A model generated the notes under the pieces. The model did no database searches. It was given only the letters and a program-made list of their open reading frames with translations, and was not told where the DNA came from. From Balneolaceae bacterium SMO_bin1 (GTDB lineage Bacteria > Bacteroidota > Rhodothermia > Balneolales > Balneolaceae), in contig NNSL01000341.1 of assembly GCA_003123965.1 (NCBI GenBank), forward strand, positions 1-7,282: 7,282 nt of DNA, in the 5' to 3' direction. The position numbers and the translations under genes are program-made. Below are positions 1 to 6,265 of the stretch, in pieces. The stretch's first letter is position 1. The number at the start of each line of letters is the position of its first letter.

Positions 1-681
1 AAACAAATGGCCCGTTACGCGATAAATGAACTAGGGCTCAAAAATTTTGGAATCATAGCCCAGCGAAACTCAAACGGTGCAATTTCTGCAGAGGCTTTTC
101 GGGCGGAAGCGGAAGCTTTGGGGGCTCGAATTACGCATTACTTTATTGAAGACATTAACAGCAACCAGTATCAGCTATCAAACTACACGCGTTATTTTGG
201 TTCCGAATCGCCTCCAATTGATGCGGTATACGCGCCTTTTACTGGCCAGCGTTCGCTAACGCTAATAGATTTGATGGCACGGGACATACGCTCTAAGGAG
301 ACCCCGATTACTATTTTAGGGTCCCAAGAGTATTCCAATCTGAATTTTCGTACTGAAAAATATCGTGATCTGGATATTTACTTCACCAATGGAACCTTCC
401 AGGGTAGCAGTGGTGCACGCCTTGCACAGTTTAAAAATCAATATCAACGCAAATTTAATACTACCGGTAACCTTTACTCGATGATCGGCTATGACATTGC
501 TCGTTTCTTACTCAATGCACTTGACCGAGTAGGTAATCCTGAACGCCTGCGATCAGCAATTTCAAATGCACCAAAATATGAGGGGCTCGTTCGTGATATT
601 TATTTCAATGGTGAAAACGTAAACGAAGCACTTAAAATATTTGAAGTTTCCTCGTCAGGAGATCTTTTAAAACAAAATTAA
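1..681 (+). CDS. Type-1 periplasmic-binding-fold protein, C-terminal part (5' end outside window)
   Basis: This is the C-terminal part of a substrate-binding protein of the branched-chain amino acid / Peripla_BP_6 kind, or of the related LpoA-like penicillin-binding-protein activators that share the fold. The frame is open to the window edge (Lys-Gln codons precede the first Met at position 7), and the visible part begins in the middle of a domain, so that Met is unlikely to be the true start. Numbering from it, residues 1-20 (ARYAINELGLKNFGIIAQ) look like the strand after the hinge crossover. Residues 69-79 and 98-107 are further core beta strands (DAVYAPF, PITILGS). Residues 161-172 (GYDIARFLLNAL) match the usual late helix of the family, and the last 30 residues form the closing strands. 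Such proteins act in the periplasm or as lipoproteins; the signal region and ligand pocket cannot be judged here. The gene converges on mltG, and the stop codons overlap. Fold assignment is fairly sure; ligand and exact subfamily are unknown. Confidence 0.8.
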   Translation, partial: KQMARYAINELGLKNFGIIAQRNSNGAISAEAFRAEAEALGARITHYFIEDINSNQYQLSNYTRYFGSESPPIDAVYAPFTGQRSLTLIDLMARDIRSKETPITILGSQEYSNLNFRTEKYRDLDIYFTNGTFQGSSGARLAQFKNQYQRKFNTTGNLYSMIGYDIARFLLNALDRVGNPERLRSAISNAPKYEGLVRDIYFNGENVNEALKIFEVSSSGDLLKQN

Positions 682-1715
682 GATTGGCTGTTCGAATTTC
701 CTGAATCACCCTCACGCTCTTTTTCGCGTAAATACTCTCTCCATTCGGCACTCTTTTGCTGATGCTCGGCATACGTTTCTGTAAAGGCATGGTAGCCATT
801 AGGCCTCGCTACCATGTACAGGTAATCATGTTCGGCCGGATATAATGCCGCCTGGATAGAACTTAGACTTGGATTATTAATGGGGCCCGGTGGCAGTCCT
901 TTGTTTATATAGGTGTTATAAGGATGATCAACTTTATAGTCCTTAAAATATAGACGCCGTTGCTCACCCACGGCATAACTCACGGTAGGGTCGGCCTGCA
1001 GCAACATACCCCGCTCCAGCCTGTTCCAGTACAAACCGCTTATTTTCGGCTTTTCATCATCGTGGATGGCTTCCCATTCAATAATTGAAGCGAGTGCTAA
1101 AACTTCATTTGTAGTCATATCCAATTCATTCATCCGACTACTATGGGCCTCAACCACCTGCTGATTAAATTCTCGAAAAATTCTGTTAAGAATGGTCCTT
1201 GGTGGTGATGTCCAGTAAATATCATACGTAGCTGGAAAAAGATGCCCTACCATTTTTTGGCGATTCACTTCATGCTCAGCTAAAAATGTGCTGTCATATA
1301 CAGTTTGATATAGGCTGGTAGAATCAAACTGCATGCGATTCGCCAGAAATGAAAAGATCTTATCCTTAGATTGCCCGGGCACTACTGTTAGGGTAATGGG
1401 ATCTTGATTTCCCTTTGCAAGTTTGGCAAGAAAATTGTCGTAAGTGTACCCGGAATCAATGTTATAATGTCCCGGTTGAAATGTTCGCCATCCCAGCAGA
1501 TTTGCCGCCCATTTTAATTCCTCTGTATCATCTACCGCATTTAATGAATCGGAAAGAATTTGGCTCAGTCTTTCGAGGTCAGTTTTGCTGTTTAAATAAA
1601 GATCGGCATTGCTACTGGTATGTATGGCTTGAGAATCGGTGAGCCGCAGTAAGCGCGTACCGCCGACAAGTGCTACTACAGCTAAGAATAATATAGCCAG
1701 GCCAACTTTTTTCAT
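678..1715 (-). CDS. mltG: Endolytic murein transglycosylase MltG (YceG-like)
   Basis: MltG cleaves nascent glycan strands of peptidoglycan at the outer face of the inner membrane and releases 1,6-anhydro-MurNAc ends; it is thought to terminate glycan chains. The 345-residue length is normal for the family. Residues 4-20 form the single N-terminal membrane anchor. Residues about 70-120 are the LysM-like subdomain (GxY around 82-84, VVPGQ at 111-115). Residues 157-332 are the YceG catalytic domain. Its hallmark LASIIEWEA (208-216) aligns with the E. coli ASIVEKE motif, making Glu213 the catalytic acid. RLERGMLLQADPTVSYA, YNTYINKGLPPGPINNPS and HAFTETYAEH follow in the usual order. The C-terminal tail (about 333-345) is polar and probably disordered. 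ATG start at 1713-1715; its leader is AT-rich and shows no Shine-Dalgarno. It lies 28 nt downstream of the Bax-inhibitor-like gene, probably cotranscribed with it. No separate terminator fits at its 3' end because it overlaps the convergent gene. Confidence 0.96.
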   Translation of the reverse strand: MKKVGLAILFLAVVALVGGTRLLRLTDSQAIHTSSNADLYLNSKTDLERLSQILSDSLNAVDDTEELKWAANLLGWRTFQPGHYNIDSGYTYDNFLAKLAKGNQDPITLTVVPGQSKDKIFSFLANRMQFDSTSLYQTVYDSTFLAEHEVNRQKMVGHLFPATYDIYWTSPPRTILNRIFREFNQQVVEAHSSRMNELDMTTNEVLALASIIEWEAIHDDEKPKISGLYWNRLERGMLLQADPTVSYAVGEQRRLYFKDYKVDHPYNTYINKGLPPGPINNPSLSSIQAALYPAEHDYLYMVARPNGYHAFTETYAEHQQKSAEWREYLREKEREGDSGNSNSQS

Positions 1716-1743
1716 GAAAAACGAACTAAACTGTAATCAACGC

Positions 1744-2469
1744 TTATCGTCGCTGTAACTTACCTAAGAGCCGTAAAATTTCAACATAGAGCCATACCAG
1801 AGTTACAATTAATCCGAAGGCCGTGTACCACTCAAAGTACTTTGGTGCTCCAGCCTCTGCTCCACGATCAATGAGATCGAAATCGAGTACAAGATTAAGG
1901 GATGCAATAATGATGATTAAAAGGCTAAAACCAATGCCCCAGGTACCAGTCCCTGAAATCAAACTTAAATTAATGCCGAAGAATCCCAGTACGAAACTAG
2001 CAATATACACCAGAAATATACCTCCCGTAGCAGCTACAACGCCCATCCTGAACTTTTGGGTAACCTCAATTAATCCCGATCGATACGTAAACAGCATGGC
2101 AGCAAATATACCCATCGTTAGTGCTATCGCCGTAAACACAATACCCTCATAAAACATATTTGCGTACATGATAGACACCGCCCCTAAGAACAAACCTTCT
2201 AACCCAGCGTAGATTGGCGCTGTAACGGGCGACCACTCTTTTTTAAACACGGTTATTAAAGCTACAATTAGTCCACCTATGGCCCCGCCCCACATAAATA
2301 GTTGAGAAGGTGCATACCAGCTTATTGATGCGCCAATCAATAATAAAAGAAATAGAATACCAATCTTATTTGCAGTTCCGGTAACGGTCATCTGTTCGCC
2401 GGATGCTATAGCCTGATCACTTTGTTGAAATATGTTCTCGCTAAGAGTAGGATTACCTGATCTGAACAT
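1744..2469 (-). CDS. Bax inhibitor-1/YccA family membrane protein
   Basis: A 241-residue integral inner-membrane protein of the bacterial Bax inhibitor-1-like group (the PF12811-type branch). After a polar N-terminus with the typical SGNPTLSENIF start (4-14), seven hydrophobic segments are visible at about 34-50, 57-74, 84-103, 108-127, 143-163, 176-199 and 213-236. The signature is at the C-terminus: LDFDLIDRGAEAGAPKYFEW (195-214), then a final helix ending WLYVEILRLL (226-235). The superfamily member BsYetJ is a pH-sensitive calcium leak channel gated by paired aspartates. Asp196/Asp198 and Glu230 are the likely counterparts here (inference, not aligned). The function in bacteria is otherwise unclear. 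I chose the ATG at 2467-2469 because the SGNP segment is family-typical; Met27 is an internal alternative. The leader (CTCTTAAAGA before ATG) has no clear Shine-Dalgarno. It is first of a probable two-gene unit with mltG. Confidence 0.93.
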   Translation of the reverse strand: MFRSGNPTLSENIFQQSDQAIASGEQMTVTGTANKIGILFLLLLIGASISWYAPSQLFMWGGAIGGLIVALITVFKKEWSPVTAPIYAGLEGLFLGAVSIMYANMFYEGIVFTAIALTMGIFAAMLFTYRSGLIEVTQKFRMGVVAATGGIFLVYIASFVLGFFGINLSLISGTGTWGIGFSLLIIIIASLNLVLDFDLIDRGAEAGAPKYFEWYTAFGLIVTLVWLYVEILRLLGKLQRR

Positions 2470-2584
2470 TCTTTAAGAGAATTGATTTATGAATGATTAA
2501 TTATTGTAACGTGCGCAGGGAATTTTTCGTTTGTAACTTTATGGCTGTCAATCCGTACTGCAGGATAACCGATTATATTTACCT

Positions 2585-2606
2585 TTGAATGCTTCCACGC
2601 ATTCAA
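2585..2606. repeat. 8-bp inverted repeat, 6-nt loop
   Basis: TTGAATGC (2585-2592) and GCATTCAA (2599-2606) are perfect inverted copies around TTCCAC. No T-run follows on either strand, so it is not a typical intrinsic terminator. It sits between the strong terminator hairpin and the start region of the Bax-inhibitor-like gene. It could be a second weak stem behind the terminator, or an operator or 5'-leader element for that gene. Seen directly; the role is unknown. Confidence 0.4.
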
Positions 2607-2616
2607 TGCCCTAAAG

Positions 2617-2650
2617 AAAAGCTTCCAGTTTTGACCGACTGGAAGCTTTT
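2617..2650 (-). terminator. Strong intrinsic terminator after the outer-membrane barrel gene
   Basis: AAAAGCTTCCAGT (2617-2629) and ACTGGAAGCTTTT (2638-2650) form a perfect 13-bp stem with an 8-nt loop. Read on the minus strand, the stem ends in TTTTCTTT, and it lies about 26 nt past the stop codon of the barrel gene, so it should end that transcript. On the plus strand the stem is followed by T5, so it could also work in that direction, although no plus-strand gene reads into it. Confidence 0.85.
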
Positions 2651-2676
2651 TATTAAGCCTAAATATAAAAAGATTT

Positions 2677-4083
2677 CTAAAAGGTAGGATTAAATCTTAT
2701 CCATAAAACGGGCGCCCGACTGGTATTGCGTAAGTCCCAGGCCAGTTCTGCGCGGAACAAGCTTGAGCCGAGCCCAAAACCGCCGTTATGTTCCAGGTCC
2801 GCGAAATTAAACTCAGAAAAGCCTGCAAATGGGCTGGTGGTTTGTTCTAAATCGGAACTATAATTTGTCCAACCAGAATCTAAAAATAGGCTGATATAAA
2901 AGTCATCGTTATCAATCCAACCCTCTTTACCCCATTCGGGAACTCCAAAGTGTACTTCAGCATTGCTGAGGAGCATCTGATTATCGCCCAATCGGGTTGA
3001 CGGGAGTGATTTGTATGGAAGAGCCCGCAACGAACCGGGGCCACCCAGCTGAAATTCTTTTACAGAAGGTGCATCACCGGTGATACTTCCGGCCCTTAAA
3101 CGATATTTAAACACGCTACCCGGTTCAAAGTTGAAGTGGGTCACAAGCTGAGTTATGTACTTTGTATATGCATAATCGGAAACCCCAATGCCCGGGTCAC
3201 CAAACTCCACCGTGCCGTTTGCCGAGAAGCTAAAACGGGGTGCTAATAACAGTCGCTTTGGATTAAAGGATGCGCTTATCGAAACGCTCGAAATGTCAAG
3301 GGAATCAACACGTGTTCCATTGGAAAGTTCTACCGGCGGATTGGGCCGATAGCGACCGCTAGCTCCAAAAAGTGCCCAATCTGTCTGCTGCTGGAGGCTG
3401 CTGTAACGATCAGCACTATAGGCTATACCGCCTTCAAATAAACGATTGGTGCGGAACAAGATATAAGTGCCCCATCCCTGCTGCTTATAATAATCGAGGT
3501 AATCATAACCAGCTGTAAAGGCGGTAATACTGGTTTCATTCAAGCCCACGCGCCAGTAATCATCTGTTGATGTAGCACTATGATATTCAGTTCCGATTAA
3601 CACGTGTTCTTTTTTGCCAATAAATTTTTCCAACCCTAAGGTGTATTGAAATTCATCAAGTCCAAAAGAATAACCGATCATGCCGTGTGGCGAAATATTT
3701 GGAATACCCAGAAAATCGTTGTCATTATACCACTGCATGCGCTCTTTGCGAAGACCAAGAAAAAGTGCATCTACCCTATTAAAATGTACCATTGGTAATG
3801 TAGGATACAGCCCGTAAAGCGGATTTGAATTATAGGGACCTGCTTCCAAAAAATCGTCGAAATCGAGCCCTTCCTCATTTAAATACTTCCAGTTGGTGTA
3901 GTCATTTTTCTTTGTTGTATCCCTGTTATCGTCATATTCATCACCAAAAAATGCCTTTAGTGGTTTGGTAAATAGCGGGTCATTCTTGAAGGGATCCTCT
4001 TCTGTTTTTTGCTGACCAAAAAGCAGTGCAGGGCTGACCAAAACCAGAATTATTAAAATGAGAAGCTGATTAAATTTCTTCAT
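2677..4083 (-). CDS. BamA/TamA-like (Omp85-related) outer-membrane beta-barrel protein without POTRA domains
   Basis: A 468-residue exported protein. Residues 1-23 are a Sec signal peptide (MKKF, hydrophobic core 7-22, likely cleavage after LLFG or LFGQ). A strongly acidic, polar segment (about 24-85) follows. From about 98 onward the protein alternates short amphipathic strands with turns, as in a surface-antigen (D15/BamA-type) barrel. The best diagnostic is FQLGGPGSLRALPY (344-357) followed by GDNQMLLSNAEVHFG (366-380). This matches the family pattern GG..slRGy...Gdn.ll.s.E, with Arg353 as the conserved loop Arg. The last strand ends in aromatic Phe468 (VLWIRFNPTF), a typical outer-membrane beta-signal. 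The DYYKQQGW stretch (197-204) resembles DUF5686-like barrels. No POTRA domains fit in the short N-terminus, so a role as a general assembly machine is unlikely; translocation, anchoring or scaffold functions are open. It is last in the gene set, 73 nt after the phosphatase stop, and is followed by a strong terminator. Confidence 0.82.
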   Translation of the reverse strand: MKKFNQLLILIILVLVSPALLFGQQKTEEDPFKNDPLFTKPLKAFFGDEYDDNRDTTKKNDYTNWKYLNEEGLDFDDFLEAGPYNSNPLYGLYPTLPMVHFNRVDALFLGLRKERMQWYNDNDFLGIPNISPHGMIGYSFGLDEFQYTLGLEKFIGKKEHVLIGTEYHSATSTDDYWRVGLNETSITAFTAGYDYLDYYKQQGWGTYILFRTNRLFEGGIAYSADRYSSLQQQTDWALFGASGRYRPNPPVELSNGTRVDSLDISSVSISASFNPKRLLLAPRFSFSANGTVEFGDPGIGVSDYAYTKYITQLVTHFNFEPGSVFKYRLRAGSITGDAPSVKEFQLGGPGSLRALPYKSLPSTRLGDNQMLLSNAEVHFGVPEWGKEGWIDNDDFYISLFLDSGWTNYSSDLEQTTSPFAGFSEFNFADLEHNGGFGLGSSLFRAELAWDLRNTSRAPVLWIRFNPTF

Positions 4084-4108
4084 AATAAATGGTTGTTCAA
4101 TTTTGAAA

Positions 4109-4140
4109 TATGTACGAAAATTGCGGAAACAGGTTACAAA
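4109..4140 (-). promoter_or_regulatory. Possible promoter for the barrel gene
   Basis: In the 73-nt gap between the phosphatase stop and the barrel ATG, the minus strand carries TTTG/TTGTAA (complement of 4135-4140) and TACATA (complement of 4109-4114). These lie about 19-22 nt apart, roughly like a Bacteroidota TTTG / TAnnTTTG or a degraded sigma-70 promoter. The downstream box matches neither consensus well. If used, it would let the barrel gene be expressed apart from the disrupted phosphatase gene. Confidence 0.22.
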
Positions 4141-4156
4141 CTTTCATAACGATATG

Positions 4157-4969
4157 TTACTCTTTGGCTTTTAAAACAAGCATGGTAATATCATCTTCAT
4201 GGTCGCTGCCGCCTGACCACTGCTCAATTAGCTGCGTTATTTGCGAGAGTATATCTGAGGCTGAATAAGTGCCAATCTCGAGCAGTAAATCTGCAATGCG
4301 TTGTTGACCAAGCTGCTGCCGTTCACTATTAAAGAGCTCAGGCAGTCCATCACTCGTAAGCAAAAGCACGTCGCCAGGCTGCGTCTTAAAATCAAACTGC
4401 TGATAGGGATACTGTACCCGTGTGCCCAGAGGCAGCCCTTTCAACCGAATGGTTTCAACCGTTTGCTGTTCTTTTTTATACCAAAGCATTGCAGGCATGC
4501 CCGCAGATACGAAGCTCATTTGTCGGCTGTTGCAGCGCAGTATTTGAAATCCCATATACATCATCTGCAGATCCATGTTTCTAATTCCCGTTGACATCTG
4601 CCTTAAAATGGTCAACATATCATCGCAATCAGAGAATGTATGAAAGTAACTTTTCACAGCAGCCACCATTATTCCGGCTTTCATTCCATGACCGGTGGCA
4701 TCGCCCAGCACTACAGTAAGTTCTTCATTGGCTGATTGGTTAAAATCGTAATAGTCGCCCCCTACTTCGTGGGCCGTTTCCATGAACACCGCAATATCCC
4801 AGCAGCTGGTACCCGGTATTTTCTTTGGCAGCATAGAAAGCTGAAGGCGGCGGGCTTCTTCCAGTTCCTTACTCTTGCGCTCATTTTCGGCATGCAGCAG
4901 TTTCCGTTCTACCTCTTTTTCACGGTTGAGGCGTTCTTGCGCGAGCGTACGCTCGGATAGATCACGCAC
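4157..4969 (-). CDS. Fragment 3: coiled coil and SpoIIE-type PP2C phosphatase domain
   Basis: The last reading frame, 270 residues from an apparent GTG (4967-4969) that lies inside the coiled coil and is probably not a true start. Residues 1-45 are highly charged heptad-like sequence ending EEARRLQLSMLP, the standard lead-in to SpoIIE-type phosphatases. The catalytic domain (about 50-268) carries GGDYYD (70-75), GDATGHGM (89-96), the SAGMPA turn (155-160), SDGLPE (206-211) and HEDDITMLVL (257-266). The metal-binding aspartates D72, D90, D207 and D260 (approximate choice) are therefore all present and the enzyme core looks intact. If translated alone it would be a soluble, unregulated phosphatase. 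No Shine-Dalgarno supports that start, and an in-frame TGA at 4988-4990 lies just upstream. Confidence 0.8.
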   Translation of the reverse strand: MRDLSERTLAQERLNREKEVERKLLHAENERKSKELEEARRLQLSMLPKKIPGTSCWDIAVFMETAHEVGGDYYDFNQSANEELTVVLGDATGHGMKAGIMVAAVKSYFHTFSDCDDMLTILRQMSTGIRNMDLQMMYMGFQILRCNSRQMSFVSAGMPAMLWYKKEQQTVETIRLKGLPLGTRVQYPYQQFDFKTQPGDVLLLTSDGLPELFNSERQQLGQQRIADLLLEIGTYSASDILSQITQLIEQWSGGSDHEDDITMLVLKAKE

Positions 4970-5394
4970 CTCAACAAGATTTTTGACTCAAGTTGCCGAT
5001 TTGTATTGGCGAAGTCGCGCGACAAATACACCGACATTGCAAAAATCATTGCTGCAGATCCATAAATACTGCCCACCATGGGTTCACCAACCATAAACTC
5101 GAGGTCTATAAGCATTTTGTAGAAAATGCCCGCAACGAAAAAAAGCACCCCAACGGCTACAATCCACACGCCGCGTTGTCTTTTAACGAATGCGAAAAGT
5201 AGTACACGGATTATTTCCAGCAAGGCCACCAAAACAAAAAACTCACGCATTAATGCAGGATCTGCAGATGAAAACCAACTTAGGCCAGCAAGAATTACTC
5301 CGCCACCAGAAATATCCAAAATTGTACCGGTACCTTCTCGTACAGCAGACTGTATGTAAAACGCAGGGCAAAAATCATTATCAACAGCCAGCAA
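4909..5394 (-). CDS. Fragment 2: rest of helix 4, helices 5-7 and start of the coiled coil
   Basis: The middle reading frame of the disrupted gene. Its formal TTG start (5392-5394) and first 27 or so residues are out-of-frame reading of fragment 1 DNA and should not be believed. Real protein sequence starts at GVILAGLSWF, which completes helix 4. It continues with helix 5 (REFFVLVALLEIIRVLLFAF), helix 6 (GVWIVAVGVLFFVAGIFY) and helix 7 (GSIYGSAAMIFAMSVYLSRD), then NTNRQLESK, the start of the cytoplasmic coiled coil. After Lys-Ile the frame turns into unrelated basic residues (LLRCVIYPSVRSRKNAS) and stops, which marks the second lesion. Not an independent gene. Confidence 0.7.
   Translation of the reverse strand: MLAVDNDFCPAFYIQSAVREGTGTILDISGGGVILAGLSWFSSADPALMREFFVLVALLEIIRVLLFAFVKRQRGVWIVAVGVLFFVAGIFYKMLIDLEFMVGEPMVGSIYGSAAMIFAMSVYLSRDFANTNRQLESKILLRCVIYPSVRSRKNASTVKKR
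4978..4990 (-). other. Frameshift site 2 (likely one A missing in an A5 run)
   Basis: On the minus strand the codons run GAG TCA AAA ATC TTG. A sixth A in the run complementary to 4980-4984 gives GAG TCA AAA AAT CTT GTT GAG GTG CGT, so LESK continues as NLVEVRDLSERT into the phosphatase coiled coil. The downstream frame has a TGA at 4988-4990, so the shift must lie between it and the conserved coil, within roughly 20 nt. The A run is the only homopolymer of note there. Confidence 0.8.
5295..5310 (-). other. Frameshift site 1 (likely one G missing)
   Basis: On the minus strand the codons run CTG GTG GCG GAG TAA (L V A E stop). One more G in the GG pair (complement of 5300-5301) gives GCG GGA GTA ATT CTT, so LVA continues into GVILAGLSWF and makes an unbroken transmembrane helix 4. 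The alternative frame just before this point reads VREGTGTILDIS, which is not membrane-like, so the shift most likely lies here. Confidence 0.75.
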
Positions 5395-6257
5395 ATAAGC
5401 GAAAACCGATAATAGAAAAGTGCTTGCAGCGGAGAGCCGGTTACATCATATACATAAAGTGAATAAATGAGTGTAACCAATACGGCAGTAAAGAGCGCAA
5501 AATACAGGTTGCGTTTACCAACGGGGTAAAACAGATAAAGCAGCATATGAATAACGGTAAAAGCGAGCAAAATACCGATAAAAAAGACAGGCAACCCCGC
5601 ATTTTGTGATTCCCGTTCAAGTATAGCTTGTTCAGTATGATAATTTAAATCCCCCAACAAAAAACGGAACCCGCCGGTAAACCCAAGGTCGCTAAATTGA
5701 TTGTAATACTGCGAATCATGATTCGAATACCGCACGGCTAAAACGTGCTCTGATGTATCCGCAAAAGTTATGGGAATTGGCGTGAAATCGCGATGCGCCT
5801 TATAGTTTGCTGAGCTTTCTCCTACATTGCCTATTTCTGAAATTAATTCGCCATCAAAAAATATTTGAGAAGCCCCGTTATGTTGTTGAATTATCAGTGC
5901 CAATGGGTGATTGACCAGGCTGGATTCTACGCGGATATGCATGCGAAACCACCCAGTTCCATTCCAATCTAAAAATGGCAATTCCGAAGGGCCAAGATAC
6001 GTGCTTACTCGTTGCCAGCTTGTATCAATCAGGGCGGGCTGTGCCCACCGAACATCATCACCAGAATTAAAAAGCCAAACGTCAGAAAGATAAATTATTT
6101 TATCTTCCGGAGACATGTCAGCGAGCTTTAGTGCTTGTGTTTCCCCAGCCATTTGTGCTTGTAGCGGCTGATAACCACAAACAAGCAATGCCCACAGCAT
6201 CAGACCCGGTAACCAATACCTACCCAGCGTTATATTGTGGCCAATTCCACGCATCAC
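5295..6257 (-). CDS. Fragment 1: signal peptide, sensor domain and membrane helices 1-4 of the sensor phosphatase
   Basis: The first reading frame of the disrupted gene, 320 residues. Residues 1-35 are a signal peptide (core WLPGLMLWALLVCG, cleavage near LQAQ). Residues about 45-205 are the extracytoplasmic domain: TGWFRMHIRV (101-110) and ASQIFFDGELISEIGNVG (129-146) have the pattern of galactose-binding-like/jelly-roll domains, with a strand, then an F-x-DG-x-x-I turn. Helix 1 is 219-243 (GLPVFFIGILLAFTVIHMLLYLFY), helix 2 about 250-270, helix 3 about 284-306. Helix 4 begins at 311 (VQFWIFLVA) and is cut after Ala319 by the frameshift, leaving Glu320 and a stop. A membrane protein ending halfway through helix 4 would have no output domain. 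Confidence 0.75.
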   Translation of the reverse strand: MMRGIGHNITLGRYWLPGLMLWALLVCGYQPLQAQMAGETQALKLADMSPEDKIIYLSDVWLFNSGDDVRWAQPALIDTSWQRVSTYLGPSELPFLDWNGTGWFRMHIRVESSLVNHPLALIIQQHNGASQIFFDGELISEIGNVGESSANYKAHRDFTPIPITFADTSEHVLAVRYSNHDSQYYNQFSDLGFTGGFRFLLGDLNYHTEQAILERESQNAGLPVFFIGILLAFTVIHMLLYLFYPVGKRNLYFALFTAVLVTLIYSLYVYDVTGSPLQALFYYRFSLICWLLIMIFALRFTYSLLYEKVPVQFWIFLVAE

Positions 6258-6265
6258 ATACTGCC

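Larger units (their letters stand above)
4157..6257 (-). pseudogene. 7TM-DISM sensor / SpoIIE-type PP2C serine phosphatase, broken by two frameshifts
   Basis: Three consecutive minus-strand frames read as one protein. Restoring one base at each of two homopolymer runs (near 5300 and 4980) gives 2103 nt, exactly 701 codons. In order: signal peptide (1-35, ending LQAQ); extracytoplasmic beta-sandwich of the carbohydrate-binding type seen in 7TMR-DISM proteins (about 45-205); seven membrane helices; a charged coiled coil from NTNRQLESK through LSERTLAQERLNREKE to ELEEARRLQ; and a SpoIIE/PP2C domain with all metal-binding Asp motifs (GGDYYD, GDATGHG, SDGLPE, EDD). Such proteins sense an envelope signal and dephosphorylate Ser/Thr on a cytoplasmic partner, classically an anti-sigma-factor antagonist in partner switching. 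No such partner lies in the window. The start is ATG 6252-6254, or GTG three bases earlier, only 8-11 nt after the DUF4097 stop, so the two are cotranscribed. Each domain is otherwise well preserved, so the lesions are recent or are sequencing errors. Confidence 0.85.

Noticed and set aside
1823..2152. 109-residue plus-strand open frame opposite the Bax-inhibitor gene
   Set aside because: It mirrors a well-recognised membrane protein on the other strand, and its own sequence shows no domain or start signal.
2503..2551. TTGACA (complement of 2546-2551) and TACAAT (complement of 2503-2508) as a promoter for the Bax-inhibitor gene
   Set aside because: The boxes are 37 nt apart, far from a usable spacing, and no matching partner box lies at 16-19 nt from either one.
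4301..4594. 97-residue plus-strand open frame opposite the phosphatase domain
   Set aside because: The opposite strand carries conserved PP2C motifs, so this is a shadow frame.
4157..4969. A stand-alone cytoplasmic phosphatase gene starting at GTG
   Set aside because: The start falls inside a coiled coil that continues upstream after a one-base repair, and there is no Shine-Dalgarno or promoter-like sequence at it.
4909..5394. An independent small membrane protein with a TTG start
   Set aside because: Its first part is out-of-frame DNA of the sensor gene, its last part is out-of-frame coiled-coil DNA, and only the middle is family-like (helices 4-7 of the sensor).
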